From NCBI RefSeq assembly GCF_003046585.1, contig NZ_QAAE01000011.1, positions 1-64,000 of the forward strand: a stretch of 64,000 nt of DNA, written 5' to 3'. Source of the DNA: Nitrosomonas aestuarii. GTDB taxonomy: Bacteria; Pseudomonadota; Gammaproteobacteria; Burkholderiales; Nitrosomonadaceae. Under the pieces are notes generated by a model. It had not been told where the DNA came from. It searched no databases and worked only from the letters and a program-made list of their open reading frames with translations. Below, piece by piece: positions 40,073-50,432 of this stretch. How positions within the stretch are numbered: position 1 is the first letter of the stretch; each line of letters begins with the position of its first letter. The position numbers were made by a program, and so were the translations under genes.

Positions 40073-41692
40073 TTATTTCTTTAAATTCGCATTGCATCTT
40101 TGCATAATCACTGATTTCAGCTTTTCTAAATTAACAGTTTTCTCTGTATCAATTAAAATACGGTAGGGTAATTCATCGTCGTGCAATGGTTCTGTGGTAA
40201 CTAGCTGATGCTCGAGGATTGAAATATCAGCGTCGGAAACGTCGTGTGATCTAGCCTGGATGCGTTGGCGCAAGGTATCTGCAGAAGCGGTAAGCTCCAG
40301 AATGATAAATGGCATTTGTTTACTATGTGCTAGTTTCTGAAAGCACTGTCGTTGTGTGTATTTAAGGAAAGCTGCATCAATTATGACCGGATAATCAGCA
40401 CGCAATATATGTTCCGCCAGCGACTTGAGTCTTGCATAAGTTTTGACAGTGGTTTTTGATGAGTAGATTCCCTTATTCACCAAGTTCTGAGAAGGACTCA
40501 CAGGATCAATGCCAAGCAATCTTTTGCGTTCAACATCAGAACGAATTCGGATTGCACCGATTAATTCAAGCAAGGATTGTGATAATGTACTTTTACCTGA
40601 TGCTGAAAGACCTCGCGTAATGATTAGCATTGGTTTTGTATGGATTATATAGGATAAAGCCAGTTTTAAATACGATTGCAATTCATTTTCAGCCTGACGT
40701 TGCTCTGATTTAACGATGTCCGACTGTGCTGCCCGGATCGCATTCACCATAACGCGCACGAGTGCGCGGTAGACCAGATAATAACGAAACACTTTCAAAC
40801 CGTTGTAATCGCCACATTGCTCGAGATAAAGATTGAGAAAACGCTGCGCTAATTGTGGCAATTTTCTGCTGTGTAAGTCCATTACCAAGAATGCGACTTC
40901 AGACAAGGTATCAATCCAGCGCAAGTCAGGATCGAATTCTAAACAATCAAAAGCAATTGGCTGGTTGTTTAGCCACACCAGGTTGCGTAAATGCATGTCG
41001 CCGTGACATTCACGAATAAAACCATTGTTTTTCCGTTGTTCAAATAGCGGTGTGAGCGTTTTAAAAACTGATTGATGCCAAAGATCCAGCTTTGCTAATT
41101 GCCCTGAGAATTGATCCATATCTGAGCACGCTCTGATATTTATAAAAATTTGTTGTGTAGCGTGATTAATTCGCTGCGGGTTGCCAAAGTTCGTAGCATA
41201 TTCAGCAATTTTGCTATGCTGGTGAAACTTTGACACCAGCTTTGCAAATGCGTCGATGTGCCGGTTTTCAAGCTTGCCACTAGTTAGCATGTTGTCCAAC
41301 TGTGCCTGCTGTGAAAATTGAATCATTTTAAGCGCATATTCAATTGCTTTACCCGTACCATTTAAAATCGGATGTTTTGGGTCGCCGGTGATTTTGACAA
41401 TACCTAAATAAATAGGTGCAGCTAATCGCTTGTTAAGGCGCAGTTCTTCATTGCAAAAAAAACGGCGTTTTTGGAGTGAGGAAAAATCAAGAAACCCCAG
41501 ATTGCAAGGTTTCTTGATTTTGTAGGCGAAATCGCCGGTTAGAATAACCCAAGAGATATGCGTTTCAATGAGTTGAATATTATTCACCGGATGATGATAA
41601 ACATCCGGCTGCATAAGTGATTTGATAAGTTCTGGTTGTGGCGTATGGTTTTTTTTCATAAGAGGATTGCAGTTTGTACGAATGTGATGCAT
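40073..41692 (-). CDS. phosphotransferase/P-loop ATPase fusion protein
   Basis: A 539-residue protein with two kinase-like halves. The N-terminal part (about 20-335) resembles aminoglycoside phosphotransferase-type kinases, with the Brenner-type loop CHGDMHLRNLVW and FDCLEFDPDLRWID. The C-terminal part (about 350-535) is a P-loop kinase-like domain with GLSASGKST, followed by RSDVERKRLLG. This fusion is a widespread family with no settled function and is not evidence of drug resistance. The start may be ATG 41692 or ATG 41659 (11 residues shorter); neither has a clear ribosome site. Confidence 0.85.
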   Translation of the reverse strand: MHHIRTNCNPLMKKNHTPQPELIKSLMQPDVYHHPVNNIQLIETHISWVILTGDFAYKIKKPCNLGFLDFSSLQKRRFFCNEELRLNKRLAAPIYLGIVKITGDPKHPILNGTGKAIEYALKMIQFSQQAQLDNMLTSGKLENRHIDAFAKLVSKFHQHSKIAEYATNFGNPQRINHATQQIFINIRACSDMDQFSGQLAKLDLWHQSVFKTLTPLFEQRKNNGFIRECHGDMHLRNLVWLNNQPIAFDCLEFDPDLRWIDTLSEVAFLVMDLHSRKLPQLAQRFLNLYLEQCGDYNGLKVFRYYLVYRALVRVMVNAIRAAQSDIVKSEQRQAENELQSYLKLALSYIIHTKPMLIITRGLSASGKSTLSQSLLELIGAIRIRSDVERKRLLGIDPVSPSQNLVNKGIYSSKTTVKTYARLKSLAEHILRADYPVIIDAAFLKYTQRQCFQKLAHSKQMPFIILELTASADTLRQRIQARSHDVSDADISILEHQLVTTEPLHDDELPYRILIDTEKTVNLEKLKSVIMQRCNANLKK

Positions 41693-41887
41693 TGAATAAA
41701 ATCAGGGTGGAAGCTGCATATTGGAAGTAGCGATTTGTTTGCTCGATTTTCTCAATCCTGATATAACTGACAACGCGCAAGCTTGTTTAAAAAGAACGTG
41801 ACAAACCAATTCGAACAAGCAAATTTTTGAAACAGAATCTTTGAAAATTTTACCATCGCTACTCGAATAATAATAACTGGAGAATAA

Positions 41888-43597
41888 ATGGAACATGGAT
41901 TAACTCTGATAACTACGATAGCAGCTGGATTTGGTCTAGCTTTGTTATTCGGTTTTTTCGCCGAAAAAATTAAAGTTCCAGCATTAGTTGGCTATCTACT
42001 GGCAGGAATCGCTATTGGTCCCTCTACGCCCGGATTTGTTGCAGATACTCAAATCGCATCTGAGCTGGCAGAAATCGGAGTTATGCTGTTGATGTTCGGT
42101 GTAGGTCTTCATTTCTCCCTGGCTGATCTGCTCGCAGTCAAACGTGTCGCTCTACCGGGCGCCATTTTTCAGATGACTGTAGCTACCATACTGGGTTTTT
42201 TTCTGGCTTCATCGTGGGGATGGGATATGAGCGCCGGGTTGGTTTTGGGGCTTTCTTTATCTTGTGCGAGTACAGTCGTGTTGCTCAAAGCACTTGAATC
42301 GCGCGGGTTGCTGGAAACTATGAATGGCCGTATCGCGGTCGGTTGGCTGATAGTGGAAGATCTGGTTACGGTGCTGATTCTTGTACTCTTGCCTTCGTTT
42401 GCCAACTTGCTGAACGGATCTGACGATGCAGCGACGCCATTGTGGCAGACAGTCTCTTATACATTGATCCAGGTGTCTATCTTTATTGCGTTGATGTTGA
42501 TTGTCGGCCGTCGCTTGCTGCCCTGGCTGCTGTGGCAAGTTGCACAAACGGGTTCTCGTGAATTATTTACTCTAGCGGTTGTTGCGTTTGCAATTAGTAT
42601 TGCTTATGGTGCGGCAGTGTTATTCGGCGTGTCGTTTGCACTGGGGGCTTTTTTTGCCGGAATGGTCATGCGGGAGTCAAAATTCAGCCAACGTGCTGCC
42701 GAAGAATCATTGCCATTACGCGATGCGTTTGCAGTTCTTTTTTTTGTTTCCGTCGGTATGTTGTTCGAGCCGCAGGTGCTGATAGATGAGCCGTTGCATG
42801 TGCTCAGTGTTGTTGCGATTATTATTGTTGGCAAATCCATAGCAGCTTTGTTGCTGGTACTGGTTTTTCGTTATCCATTGAATACGGCGCTGGTTGTGGC
42901 CGCGAGTCTGGGTCAGATTGGCGAATTCTCATTCATTCTGGCGGGACTTGGACTGTCTCTGGGTCTAATGCCTGCAGAAGGGATGAGCCTGGTGCTCGCG
43001 GGCGCATTGATATCGATAGCTTTCAATCCTATCGCTTTTGCGGTTATTGCACCAATCAGTAGATGGGTGCTCAGGCATTCTGCATTGGCACGGCGTTTGG
43101 AAACGCGTGATGATCCCTATGCCGAGTTACCCATGAGCACCGAGCGTAAATATCTTAAAGGGCAGGTGGTGCTCGTCGGCTATGGGCAAGTGGGAAAACG
43201 TATCGCTAAAGCGTTAAGTGGGCAGGACATTCCTTATATTATTGTTGAACAGAACCGGGAACAGGTCGAGGATCTGCGTAATCAGAATGTGCCCGCTGTA
43301 TACGGTGATGCTGTTGAACCATCAGTGCTTATTCAGGCACATATCGCTGATGCGTCCATGCTGGTTATTGCTGTGCCTGATCCGATTAATATTCGTCAAA
43401 TGGTTGAAACTGCGCGCACGCTGAATCCGGATATCGAAGTCGTACTCCGCACCAACAGTGAAGATGAATTCGCTTTACTGCGGGAAGACAACCTTGGCAC
43501 AGTGTTGTATGGCAAGGAAGAACTTGCAAAAAGCATGATGCAGCATGTTTTACAACGATTTGATCCGCAGGCGCCGAAAGCGCCTCGTAATGCATAA
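41888..43597 (+). CDS. ybaL: CPA2-family cation:proton antiporter, YbaL/Kef type
   Basis: A 569-residue inner-membrane protein. About 12 helices (5-390) form the Na+/H+ exchanger domain, with VGYLLAGIAIGP, LLMFGVGLHFSL and a GWLIVEDLVTVL motif holding acidic residues of the ion site. A cytoplasmic TrkA-N (RCK) domain follows from about 415, with VVLVGYGQVGKRIAKAL for nucleotide binding. The sequence is close to E. coli YbaL in block order. It probably exports K+ in exchange for protons. The ATG follows GGAG. It is a single gene. Confidence 0.92.
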   Translation: MEHGLTLITTIAAGFGLALLFGFFAEKIKVPALVGYLLAGIAIGPSTPGFVADTQIASELAEIGVMLLMFGVGLHFSLADLLAVKRVALPGAIFQMTVATILGFFLASSWGWDMSAGLVLGLSLSCASTVVLLKALESRGLLETMNGRIAVGWLIVEDLVTVLILVLLPSFANLLNGSDDAATPLWQTVSYTLIQVSIFIALMLIVGRRLLPWLLWQVAQTGSRELFTLAVVAFAISIAYGAAVLFGVSFALGAFFAGMVMRESKFSQRAAEESLPLRDAFAVLFFVSVGMLFEPQVLIDEPLHVLSVVAIIIVGKSIAALLLVLVFRYPLNTALVVAASLGQIGEFSFILAGLGLSLGLMPAEGMSLVLAGALISIAFNPIAFAVIAPISRWVLRHSALARRLETRDDPYAELPMSTERKYLKGQVVLVGYGQVGKRIAKALSGQDIPYIIVEQNREQVEDLRNQNVPAVYGDAVEPSVLIQAHIADASMLVIAVPDPINIRQMVETARTLNPDIEVVLRTNSEDEFALLREDNLGTVLYGKEELAKSMMQHVLQRFDPQAPKAPRNA

Positions 43598-43771
43598 GTT
43601 GATTCGCAGGTATTGATATTACGGCATGATATTTAACATTCCTGTAAAACCAAGTGATCTGGAATGTAGTGGTTTGATTATTTACAATTCTTGAATTAGC
43701 TTATATATAGACTTGTTACAATAGATTTAAATGAACCTGGCGTCTGGCTTACATTTCAAAACGAGATTTTG

Positions 43772-45601
43772 ATGGATAACAAAGAGCAAATTAATTTTTG
43801 GTACGTTATTGCTGCGGTGCTGGGCGTATTATTTTTACAAAGCCTATATACGCAATACACACGAATTGAGCCGATTCCCTACAGCCGTTTTCAGCATTTT
43901 CTAGAGCAGGGACAGGTAGCGGAGATTTCAATTACCGATCAGCATATTTACGGCACACTCAAAACTCAGCATGCGGATGGATTCAGTGAGTTTGTCACCA
44001 CACGCGTGGAGCCGGAGTTTGCCGAGGAGCTGGAGAAATATAATGTGGAATATACAGGCGTGGTAAAAAGCACTTGGATACGCGATCTGTTGTCCTGGTT
44101 GTTGCCGATGGCGATTTTTATTGGTATATGGCTTTTTATTATTCGTCGAATGAGTGGTGGTATGAGTGAGGGTATGATGTCGATTGGCAAGAGTCGCGCG
44201 AAGGTATTTGTTGAGAAAGAAACCAAAGTTTCTTTTGCTGACGTTGCGGGCGTGGATGAAGCCAAAGAGGAATTGATTGAGGTTGTCAATTTCCTCAAAG
44301 CACCGGCAGATTATGGTCGACTCGGTGGACGTGCGCCAAAAGGCATTCTGCTGGTTGGCCCACCTGGTACGGGTAAGACTTTACTCGCAAGAGCCGTAGC
44401 CGGTGAAGCAAGGGCCCCCTTTTTTTCGATTTCCGGTTCTGAGTTCGTCGAAATGTTTGTCGGTGTGGGTGCAGCGCGTGTGCGTGATTTGTTTGAACAG
44501 GCGCGACAGATGGCACCTGCAATCATTTTTATTGATGAACTTGATGCACTGGGCCGAGCCCGCGGCGCCTATGGCTTAGGCGGAGGACATGATGAGAAAG
44601 AGCAAACGTTGAATCAATTACTGGCAGAACTCGATGGCTTTGATCCTACAAGTGGTATTGTGTTGCTCGCGGCCACTAATCGCCCGGAAATTCTTGATCC
44701 TGCATTGCTGCGCGCAGGACGCTTTGATCGTCAGGTGTTGGTGGATCGACCGGACAAGCTGGGACGCAAACAAATTCTTACAGTACATATGAAAAAAGTG
44801 AAATTGAATACCGATGTCCAGATTGAACAGATTGCAGCATTAACCCCCGGTTTTACAGGGGCGGATCTGGCTAATTTGATTAATGAAGCGGCCTTGCTTG
44901 CAACGCGCCGTAATGCCACATCGGTAGCCATGGATGATTTTAACAATGCCATTGAGCGTATCGTCGCCGGTCTTGAAAAGCGCAATCGTTTACTTAATCC
45001 TGATGAGCGTCGTGTCGTAGCGTACCATGAACTTGGGCATGCGATGGTGGCATTGGCATTACCGGGTACCGATGAAGTGCACAAGGTCTCCATAATACCA
45101 CGTGGTATCGGTGCGCTTGGTTATACCATACAGCGGCCAACCGAGGATCGTTTTCTGATGACAAGGATTGAATTGCAAAATAAAATGTCGGTGCTGATGG
45201 GAGGGCGGGCTGCCGAGCAGATCGTTTTTAAGGAAATATCAACCGGCGCTGCGGATGATCTGGCGCGCGCTACCGATATAGCACGGGCAATGGTATTACG
45301 TTATGGCATGAGTGATGTATTGGGACATGTTGCATATGAGCGTGAACAGTCTGTTTTCTTGCAACCCAATGTTCCTATGGCACAGACGCGCAATTATAGC
45401 GAAGAAACTGCCAACAAAGTGGATGATGCTGTACAGACACTGGTAGATAAAGCGCTGGAGCGATCCATTAAAATCCTGGAAGCTAACAGGGCAATACTTG
45501 ATGAGACTGCTGAGGAATTATTGAAAACAGAAACACTCAATCAACCTGAAATCGGAAAATTAAAGAACGCGATAACACTCGAAAAAACAATTTTTCACTA
45601 A
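43772..45601 (+). CDS. ftsH: FtsH-family ATP-dependent zinc metalloprotease
   Basis: A 609-residue membrane AAA+ protease. Two helices (about 8-26 and 105-125) enclose a small periplasmic domain. The AAA module has GPPGTGKT at 196-203, the pore motif around MFVG and Walker [11 protein letters not shown]. The zinc site is HELGH at 419-423. The [14 protein letters not shown] insertion replaces the [13 protein letters not shown] of the housekeeping FtsH. The usual ftsJ/rlmE and folP neighbours are absent, so this looks like a second FtsH copy; the standard one would be elsewhere. The start is ATG 43772; a TTG one codon earlier is unlikely. Confidence 0.93.
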   Translation: MDNKEQINFWYVIAAVLGVLFLQSLYTQYTRIEPIPYSRFQHFLEQGQVAEISITDQHIYGTLKTQHADGFSEFVTTRVEPEFAEELEKYNVEYTGVVKSTWIRDLLSWLLPMAIFIGIWLFIIRRMSGGMSEGMMSIGKSRAKVFVEKETKVSFADVAGVDEAKEELIEVVNFLKAPADYGRLGGRAPKGILLVGPPGTGKTLLARAVAGEARAPFFSISGSEFVEMFVGVGAARVRDLFEQARQMAPAIIFIDELDALGRARGAYGLGGGHDEKEQTLNQLLAELDGFDPTSGIVLLAATNRPEILDPALLRAGRFDRQVLVDRPDKLGRKQILTVHMKKVKLNTDVQIEQIAALTPGFTGADLANLINEAALLATRRNATSVAMDDFNNAIERIVAGLEKRNRLLNPDERRVVAYHELGHAMVALALPGTDEVHKVSIIPRGIGALGYTIQRPTEDRFLMTRIELQNKMSVLMGGRAAEQIVFKEISTGAADDLARATDIARAMVLRYGMSDVLGHVAYEREQSVFLQPNVPMAQTRNYSEETANKVDDAVQTLVDKALERSIKILEANRAILDETAEELLKTETLNQPEIGKLKNAITLEKTIFH

Positions 45602-45684
45602 TCTAGTGCACCGCCACTATGAAGTTGGCGATGTGCCAGTCAGTTAATTCGGAAATGAGTGACGTGGCCACGTAAAATGCGGGT

Positions 45685-46935
45685 TCAATGACTTAAACTG
45701 CTGGCCGCTGTTCGTATTGCTGTTAGCAGAGTGGAATCCAGATGTCCATCTGCAATACGTTGTGTTTTTTGTTGATAAAGACTGATGGCGGTTCGGGTCT
45801 GCGGTCCCATGACACCGTCCGCATCACCTGCGTCAATACCCAGCGTATGCAGATCTTTTTGTAACTGCCTTACCTGTTCGCGTGTGATTTTAATATCATC
45901 GGGTGGCGGTTGTTGAGATAACGCGGGCTCGCCGGCAATGCGATCAGCAAGATGGCCTACGGACAAGGCGTAAAATTCAGACCGGTTCCAGCGCATGATT
46001 ACATGAAAGTTTTGTGTGACCAGAAAAGCAGGACCCTGATGGCCTGCAGGCACCAGTAGCGAGGCTTGTTGATCAGATGGTAAAAGACCAGGCCCGGATG
46101 TCGGTGTGATACCCAGTGCTACCCAGCTTCTAAGCGACCGTTTATGGTGATGACCCGCCAGCGAATAATCAAAATCGGATGGTAACTTGACTTCCTGTCC
46201 CCATTCAAAATCCGGATTCCATCCCATACGCAGCAAGAAATTGGCTGCTGATGTCATTGCATCTTCAATGCTGCCCCATAAATCACGCCGACCGTCACCA
46301 TCAGCGTCTTTAGCATAACTTAAAAAGGTTGACGGCATAAATTGCATGTGGCCCATTGCGCCTGCCCATGAACCGACCATGCGTTCAGCCGTAATATCAC
46401 CTGCATCGATGATACGTAGTGCATTTAGCAATTCCTGAGTAAAGTATGCACTGCGTCGTTGATCGCATGCAAGCGTAGTTAATGAATCCGGTACAGACCA
46501 GCTTCCGAAATATCCTCCATAATTGGTCTCGAGCCCCCAAAATGAAACCAGATACTTAGGTGGAATTCCAGTTTCTTGATAAATTTTTTCGAGTAATTTA
46601 ATATTTTTATTCAGCTGGTTACGTCCATTCCGTACCCGTTCATCGGTAATACGTGCATTGAAATAACCTGCAAAAGTTTGAGTAAATTCAGGTTGGCGGC
46701 GGTCTAGTTCTATCACACGCGAAAGATGTTTGGCCTTCCCCAACACCTGATTTACGGTACTTTCTGATATGCCTTGTTGGCGTGCCTGAAATTTTAAATC
46801 TGAAACACACTGACTAAATTGTTGATTCGCTGCGAGCTCAAATGTGCAGAAAAATAATAGACTGCTCAGTAAGAAAGCTCTCTCCAACACCTTAAATCTA
46901 GTGGTTTTTGTCAAGATCAGCCCCAAAATTTCCAT
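45685..46935 (-). CDS. mltB: lytic murein transglycosylase, MltB family with peptidoglycan-binding domain
   Basis: A 416-residue periplasmic enzyme that cleaves the glycan backbone of peptidoglycan. A hydrophobic signal segment (about 17-36) precedes the SLT_2 domain (about 45-330). The catalytic Glu lies in FWGLETNYGGYFG, followed by GSWAGAMGHMQFMPST. A PG_binding_1 repeat ends the protein (about 350-410, LHTLGIDAGDADGVMGPQTRTAI). There is no lipobox, so it may be soluble. The start is unsure: ATG 46935 has no ribosome site, and a GTG 15 codons on would give a neater signal peptide. Confidence 0.9.
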   Translation of the reverse strand: MEILGLILTKTTRFKVLERAFLLSSLLFFCTFELAANQQFSQCVSDLKFQARQQGISESTVNQVLGKAKHLSRVIELDRRQPEFTQTFAGYFNARITDERVRNGRNQLNKNIKLLEKIYQETGIPPKYLVSFWGLETNYGGYFGSWSVPDSLTTLACDQRRSAYFTQELLNALRIIDAGDITAERMVGSWAGAMGHMQFMPSTFLSYAKDADGDGRRDLWGSIEDAMTSAANFLLRMGWNPDFEWGQEVKLPSDFDYSLAGHHHKRSLRSWVALGITPTSGPGLLPSDQQASLLVPAGHQGPAFLVTQNFHVIMRWNRSEFYALSVGHLADRIAGEPALSQQPPPDDIKITREQVRQLQKDLHTLGIDAGDADGVMGPQTRTAISLYQQKTQRIADGHLDSTLLTAIRTAASSLSH

Positions 46936-46980
46936 TGTTTGATTGAATTAAAATTTAAAATGTATGAGTTTGCTGGGTAT

Positions 46981-47421
46981 TTATTTGCGGTGTGGACACT
47001 CTGTACGTTTGCAATCCGCGTATAGTGACAACGAATGTTCTTGCAATTTAAAACCGCGTTCTTTTGCAATGGCCAATTGACGTTTCTCAATCTCTGCATC
47101 GTAGAATTCTTCCACGCGGCCACATTGCAGACAAACCAGATGATCATGATGTCCATCGCCTTTTAGTTCAAAAACTGCTTTGCCACTTTCAAAATGATGA
47201 CGCTCCAGTAATCCGGCCTGTTCAAATTGCGTCAATACCCGGTAGACTGTTGCAAGGCCGATATCCTCATTCTCATTGATTAGTTCCTTGTAGACATCTT
47301 CAGCTGAAAGATGGCGCACAGGGCTATTTTCAAACAGATTCAATATCTTCAGTCTCGGAAGTGTTGTTTTTAAGCCAATGGATTTAAGATCAATGCTCTT
47401 GAAATCTCCTGAATTGCTCAT
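46981..47421 (-). CDS. fur: ferric uptake regulator Fur
   Basis: A 146-residue metal-dependent repressor. An N-terminal winged helix (about 15-90) includes [20 protein letters not shown]. The metal-site segment is [19 protein letters not shown], with His ligands and a CxxC structural zinc pair. A second Cys pair is near the C-terminus (CKRTEC). It is divergent from bamE with a 49-base gap, the conserved arrangement in betaproteobacteria. It is likely to control iron genes elsewhere; I saw no clear Fur box in this short gap. Confidence 0.96.
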   Translation of the reverse strand: MSNSGDFKSIDLKSIGLKTTLPRLKILNLFENSPVRHLSAEDVYKELINENEDIGLATVYRVLTQFEQAGLLERHHFESGKAVFELKGDGHHDHLVCLQCGRVEEFYDAEIEKRQLAIAKERGFKLQEHSLSLYADCKRTECPHRK

Positions 47422-47470
47422 GGTTATTTATGTCAGGTAAATTATTTACTGTATCATATCGTGCTCAATC

Positions 47471-47923
47471 ATGCAGAGTTTACTATACAAACTTAACATA
47501 TCAAGATATATCAATAAAATGGCAGGAAAAATAACCACGTTGCTGGTTTTTCTAATTTTAGCAGGATGTTCTGTTCTTCCACATATCCTTTACAAGATTG
47601 ACGTACAGCAAGGTAATGTAGTTACTGATGAGATGTTGGATAAGTTGAAACAGGATATGACTAAGTCTCAAGTACGGTTTGTACTGGGCTCTCCGCTCAT
47701 TGTGGATGCATTCAGGGATGATCGTTGGGATTATGTTTATATTCAACGAGAAAAAGGCGATCTTGTGGAACAAAAACGGCTGACCATATATTTTAAAGAC
47801 GACCGTTTAATGCAGTTTGAAAACCAAATGTTATATTCGCTTCATCCACTGGTTCCTGCAGCGCCGAAAACTGAAAAAATAATTGATAAAGAAATGGAAA
47901 CATTCTCTGAAGGTGAACAATAA
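47471..47923 (+). CDS. bamE: outer membrane assembly lipoprotein BamE
   Basis: A 150-residue lipoprotein of the Bam complex that inserts beta-barrel proteins. The lipobox is LILAGC. The SmpA/OmlA domain follows, with LKQDMTKSQVRFVLGSPL and WDYVYIQREK. As given, the N-terminus is 16 residues longer than a normal lipoprotein signal. A second ATG at 47519 would give an 18-residue signal (MAGKITTLLVFLILAGC) and may be the true start. Neither has a good ribosome site. It is divergent from fur, with dapB 33 bases after. Confidence 0.92.
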   Translation: MQSLLYKLNISRYINKMAGKITTLLVFLILAGCSVLPHILYKIDVQQGNVVTDEMLDKLKQDMTKSQVRFVLGSPLIVDAFRDDRWDYVYIQREKGDLVEQKRLTIYFKDDRLMQFENQMLYSLHPLVPAAPKTEKIIDKEMETFSEGEQ

Positions 47924-47955
47924 TATAAAGTATTAATAAACTATACAGAGGTAAT

Positions 47956-48762
47956 ATGACAATTCAGAAAATTGCGATTGCAGGCAGTGCCGGACGTATG
48001 GGACAAGCATTACTGGAAGCAGTCACACAAGCAGGTGACATGCAGTTGTGTGTCGCACTCGAACAAAACGACAGTCCATATTTGGACAAAGATTCTGGGG
48101 AACTGATTGGTTCAAGTAATGGTATTCGAATTACCCATAATTATGTTTCTGCCTTAGTGGGTTGTCATCAAATTATTGATTTCACCCGCCCTGCAGGTAC
48201 CTTGGCGCATCTTGCTGCTTGCAGGGAAGCGGGTGTAAAAATGATCGTTGGCACAACCGGTTTTTCTACAACAGAAAAAGAAATGCTGAAGGCAGCCTCA
48301 AAAGATATTGCGATTGTATTCGCACCTAACATGAGTGTGGGTGTCAACGTAACTTTTAAATTACTTGAAATAGCCGCCAAAGTGTTGAATCAAGGTTACG
48401 ATATTGAAATTATTGAAGCGCATCATCGCCATAAAATCGATGCGCCATCGGGAACCGCTTTGCGAATGGGCGAAGTGATCGCCGAAGCGACGAATCGTGA
48501 CCTGAAAAAAGTAGCGATTTATGGCAGGGAGGGGGTAACAGGTGAGCGTGCCGATGATACGATTGGATTTTCAACAATTCGGGCGGGCGATATAGTAGGC
48601 GAACATACAGCTATGTTTGCCGGTACAGGTGAACGGATTGAAATTGTGCATAAAGCGAGCAGCCGGATGACTTTCGCAATGGGCGCAATACGTGCAGTTC
48701 GTTTTCTAAAGGACAAACCTAACGGCTTATTTGACATGCAGGATGTGCTTGGTTTGCGATAG
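47956..48762 (+). CDS. dapB: 4-hydroxy-tetrahydrodipicolinate reductase
   Basis: A 268-residue enzyme of lysine and diaminopimelate synthesis that reduces HTPA to tetrahydrodipicolinate with NAD(P)H. The Rossmann motif is IAGSAGRMGQAL at the N-terminus. The catalytic and substrate block is EIIEAHHRHKIDAPSGTALRMGE. Length is typical. The ATG follows GAGG. It follows bamE closely and is likely in the same transcript. Confidence 0.97.
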   Translation: MTIQKIAIAGSAGRMGQALLEAVTQAGDMQLCVALEQNDSPYLDKDSGELIGSSNGIRITHNYVSALVGCHQIIDFTRPAGTLAHLAACREAGVKMIVGTTGFSTTEKEMLKAASKDIAIVFAPNMSVGVNVTFKLLEIAAKVLNQGYDIEIIEAHHRHKIDAPSGTALRMGEVIAEATNRDLKKVAIYGREGVTGERADDTIGFSTIRAGDIVGEHTAMFAGTGERIEIVHKASSRMTFAMGAIRAVRFLKDKPNGLFDMQDVLGLR

Positions 48763-48844
48763 ATGTAAGCGATTTTAATTTTATTATGCGTTTAGTGATG
48801 ATTTTTTTTGCCGAATTTCCAATTAAAATCCTGAATAATACATT

Positions 48845-49666
48845 ATGGCAACCTATGCAATAGGAGATGTACAAGGCTGCTATACCGCATTCAGAAAATT
48901 GCTCGATGTTGTGCATTTTGATCTGAAACATGACAAATTGTGGTTAGTTGGCGATATCGTAAATCGTGGGCCTGAATCCTTGGAAATGTTGCGTTTTGTG
49001 ATGCAGTCTGATGAAGCGATTACTATGGTGCTTGGCAATCATGACTTGCATTTGCTCATGGTAGGTGCGGGAATAACGCCTCACCATAAAGACGATACAA
49101 TTCAATCGATATTAAATGCGCCTGACCGGGAGGAACTACTGTTCTGGCTGCGACATCAACGATTGTTTTATTTTAAAGAGAAATACGCACTGGTACATGC
49201 CGGATTGTTGCCTGCATGGTCTGTAACTAAAGCCGCGCGGCTGGCGCAAGAAGTCGAATCAGCGTTACGCAGGGATGACTATCAAAAAATTTTTTCGCAA
49301 TTGTATGGCAACGAGCCGACTTACTGGCTTGATAACTGGACGGGTGCAGAACGATTGCGAGTTATTATCAATGCGATGACACGCATGAGAATCTGCAGTC
49401 CTGGCGGGCATATGAACTTTTCATATAAGGGGTCGTTGCAGACCGTGCCTGCCGGGTACATGCCGTGGTTTGATGTCCCGCAACGCGCCAGTCTGGATAG
49501 CATCATTATCTGTGGTCACTGGTCTGCGCTCGGATTATATATCACTGACAGACTTGTTGCGCTGGATAGCGGATGTATCTGGAATGGTCAGCTATCAGCT
49601 ATACGCCTGGAAGATAGGAAGGTTTTTCAGATTCATTGTGATAAGTCGATAATGACAGGCTGCTAG
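48845..49666 (+). CDS. apaH: bis(5'-nucleosyl)-tetraphosphatase, symmetrical
   Basis: A 273-residue metallophosphatase that splits diadenosine tetraphosphate into two ADP. The metal motifs appear in order: GDVQGCYTAF near residues 7-16, GDIVNRGPES near 37-46 and LGNHDLHLL near 62-70. The C-terminal LDSGCIWNGQLSAIRLE is typical of ApaH. It lies 82 bases after dapB. The last 68 bases overlap, tail to tail, the end of the plsC-like gene on the other strand. Confidence 0.95.
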   Translation: MATYAIGDVQGCYTAFRKLLDVVHFDLKHDKLWLVGDIVNRGPESLEMLRFVMQSDEAITMVLGNHDLHLLMVGAGITPHHKDDTIQSILNAPDREELLFWLRHQRLFYFKEKYALVHAGLLPAWSVTKAARLAQEVESALRRDDYQKIFSQLYGNEPTYWLDNWTGAERLRVIINAMTRMRICSPGGHMNFSYKGSLQTVPAGYMPWFDVPQRASLDSIIICGHWSALGLYITDRLVALDSGCIWNGQLSAIRLEDRKVFQIHCDKSIMTGC

Positions 49667-50432
49667 CAACTGCTTGTTCGGATAACCTCGCAAGTTCACG
49701 TCGATTCTTCCCTTCGCATAAAATGGCATCATTGAAGTTCAAAATCGCTTCCAGACACGATTGATTTAAAATTTTTCTCAATGAAGCTAATATCGAAGTA
49801 TCAGTATAAGCTGCATCCAGACAAATATTACCAGTGCTGTCGAGATAACGAATTGCAACAGGATACAAAAAAGCATGCGTATTGACGGCGGATTGCAATA
49901 AAGATGCATGGAAATGATGAATCTGCAAGCCGTCGCTGGTCGCCCCTTCAGGAAAAATACAAACACGTTTGCCAGCGGTTAAAACATTGCCTATCTCCTG
50001 GTTGATACGCATGGTGTCGCTTCGTTTAGCCCGTTCAATAAATAATGTGCCTACTCTCCTGCATAAAAAACCAATAACCGGCCAATTGCGAATCTCTGAT
50101 TTAGCGACGAACTGAGTCGGGGAAACTGCCATTATTAGACAAATATCCAACCAGGAAACATGATTGGCTACAAAAAGCACCTGTTGCGTGTTTTGACTAG
50201 GCAGCTGACCAGTGTAGTGCACTTTGATGCGCAGTATCTTAAGAATACCGTTTGCCCAATTTTTCATCATGCGATGTTGTGTTGAATGCGAAAGGTAGGG
50301 GTAAACTATTGATTGAATAATTCCTGATACTACATGGAGTATCAGGAAAGTAAATCGAATAATACGAACAAGTCCTGACGTTGTTTTTTTCATAGTGTAG
50401 GTAATAAATAACAATGGAATTGTTTGATCCAT
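49599..50432 (-). CDS. plsC: 1-acyl-sn-glycerol-3-phosphate acyltransferase (PlsC family)
   Basis: A 277-residue membrane-bound acyltransferase of phospholipid synthesis that makes phosphatidic acid from lysophosphatidic acid. One hydrophobic helix (about 22-42) leads to the HX4D catalytic motif ANHVSWLDI and the substrate motif FPEGATSDG. Met14 (ATG at 50393) is an alternative start giving 264 residues; neither start has a clear ribosome site. The 3' end overlaps apaH by 68 bases in convergent orientation. The family is sure. It could be a paralogue acting on another lysolipid. Confidence 0.87.
   Translation of the reverse strand: MDQTIPLLFITYTMKKTTSGLVRIIRFTFLILHVVSGIIQSIVYPYLSHSTQHRMMKNWANGILKILRIKVHYTGQLPSQNTQQVLFVANHVSWLDICLIMAVSPTQFVAKSEIRNWPVIGFLCRRVGTLFIERAKRSDTMRINQEIGNVLTAGKRVCIFPEGATSDGLQIHHFHASLLQSAVNTHAFLYPVAIRYLDSTGNICLDAAYTDTSILASLRKILNQSCLEAILNFNDAILCEGKNRRELARLSEQAVASSLSLSTYHNESEKPSYLPGV

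Noticed and set aside
40073..41692. Aminoglycoside resistance gene
   Set aside because: The N-terminal kinase-like half resembles aminoglycoside phosphotransferases, but fusion to a P-loop kinase domain marks a common family of unknown function, with no sign of mobility.
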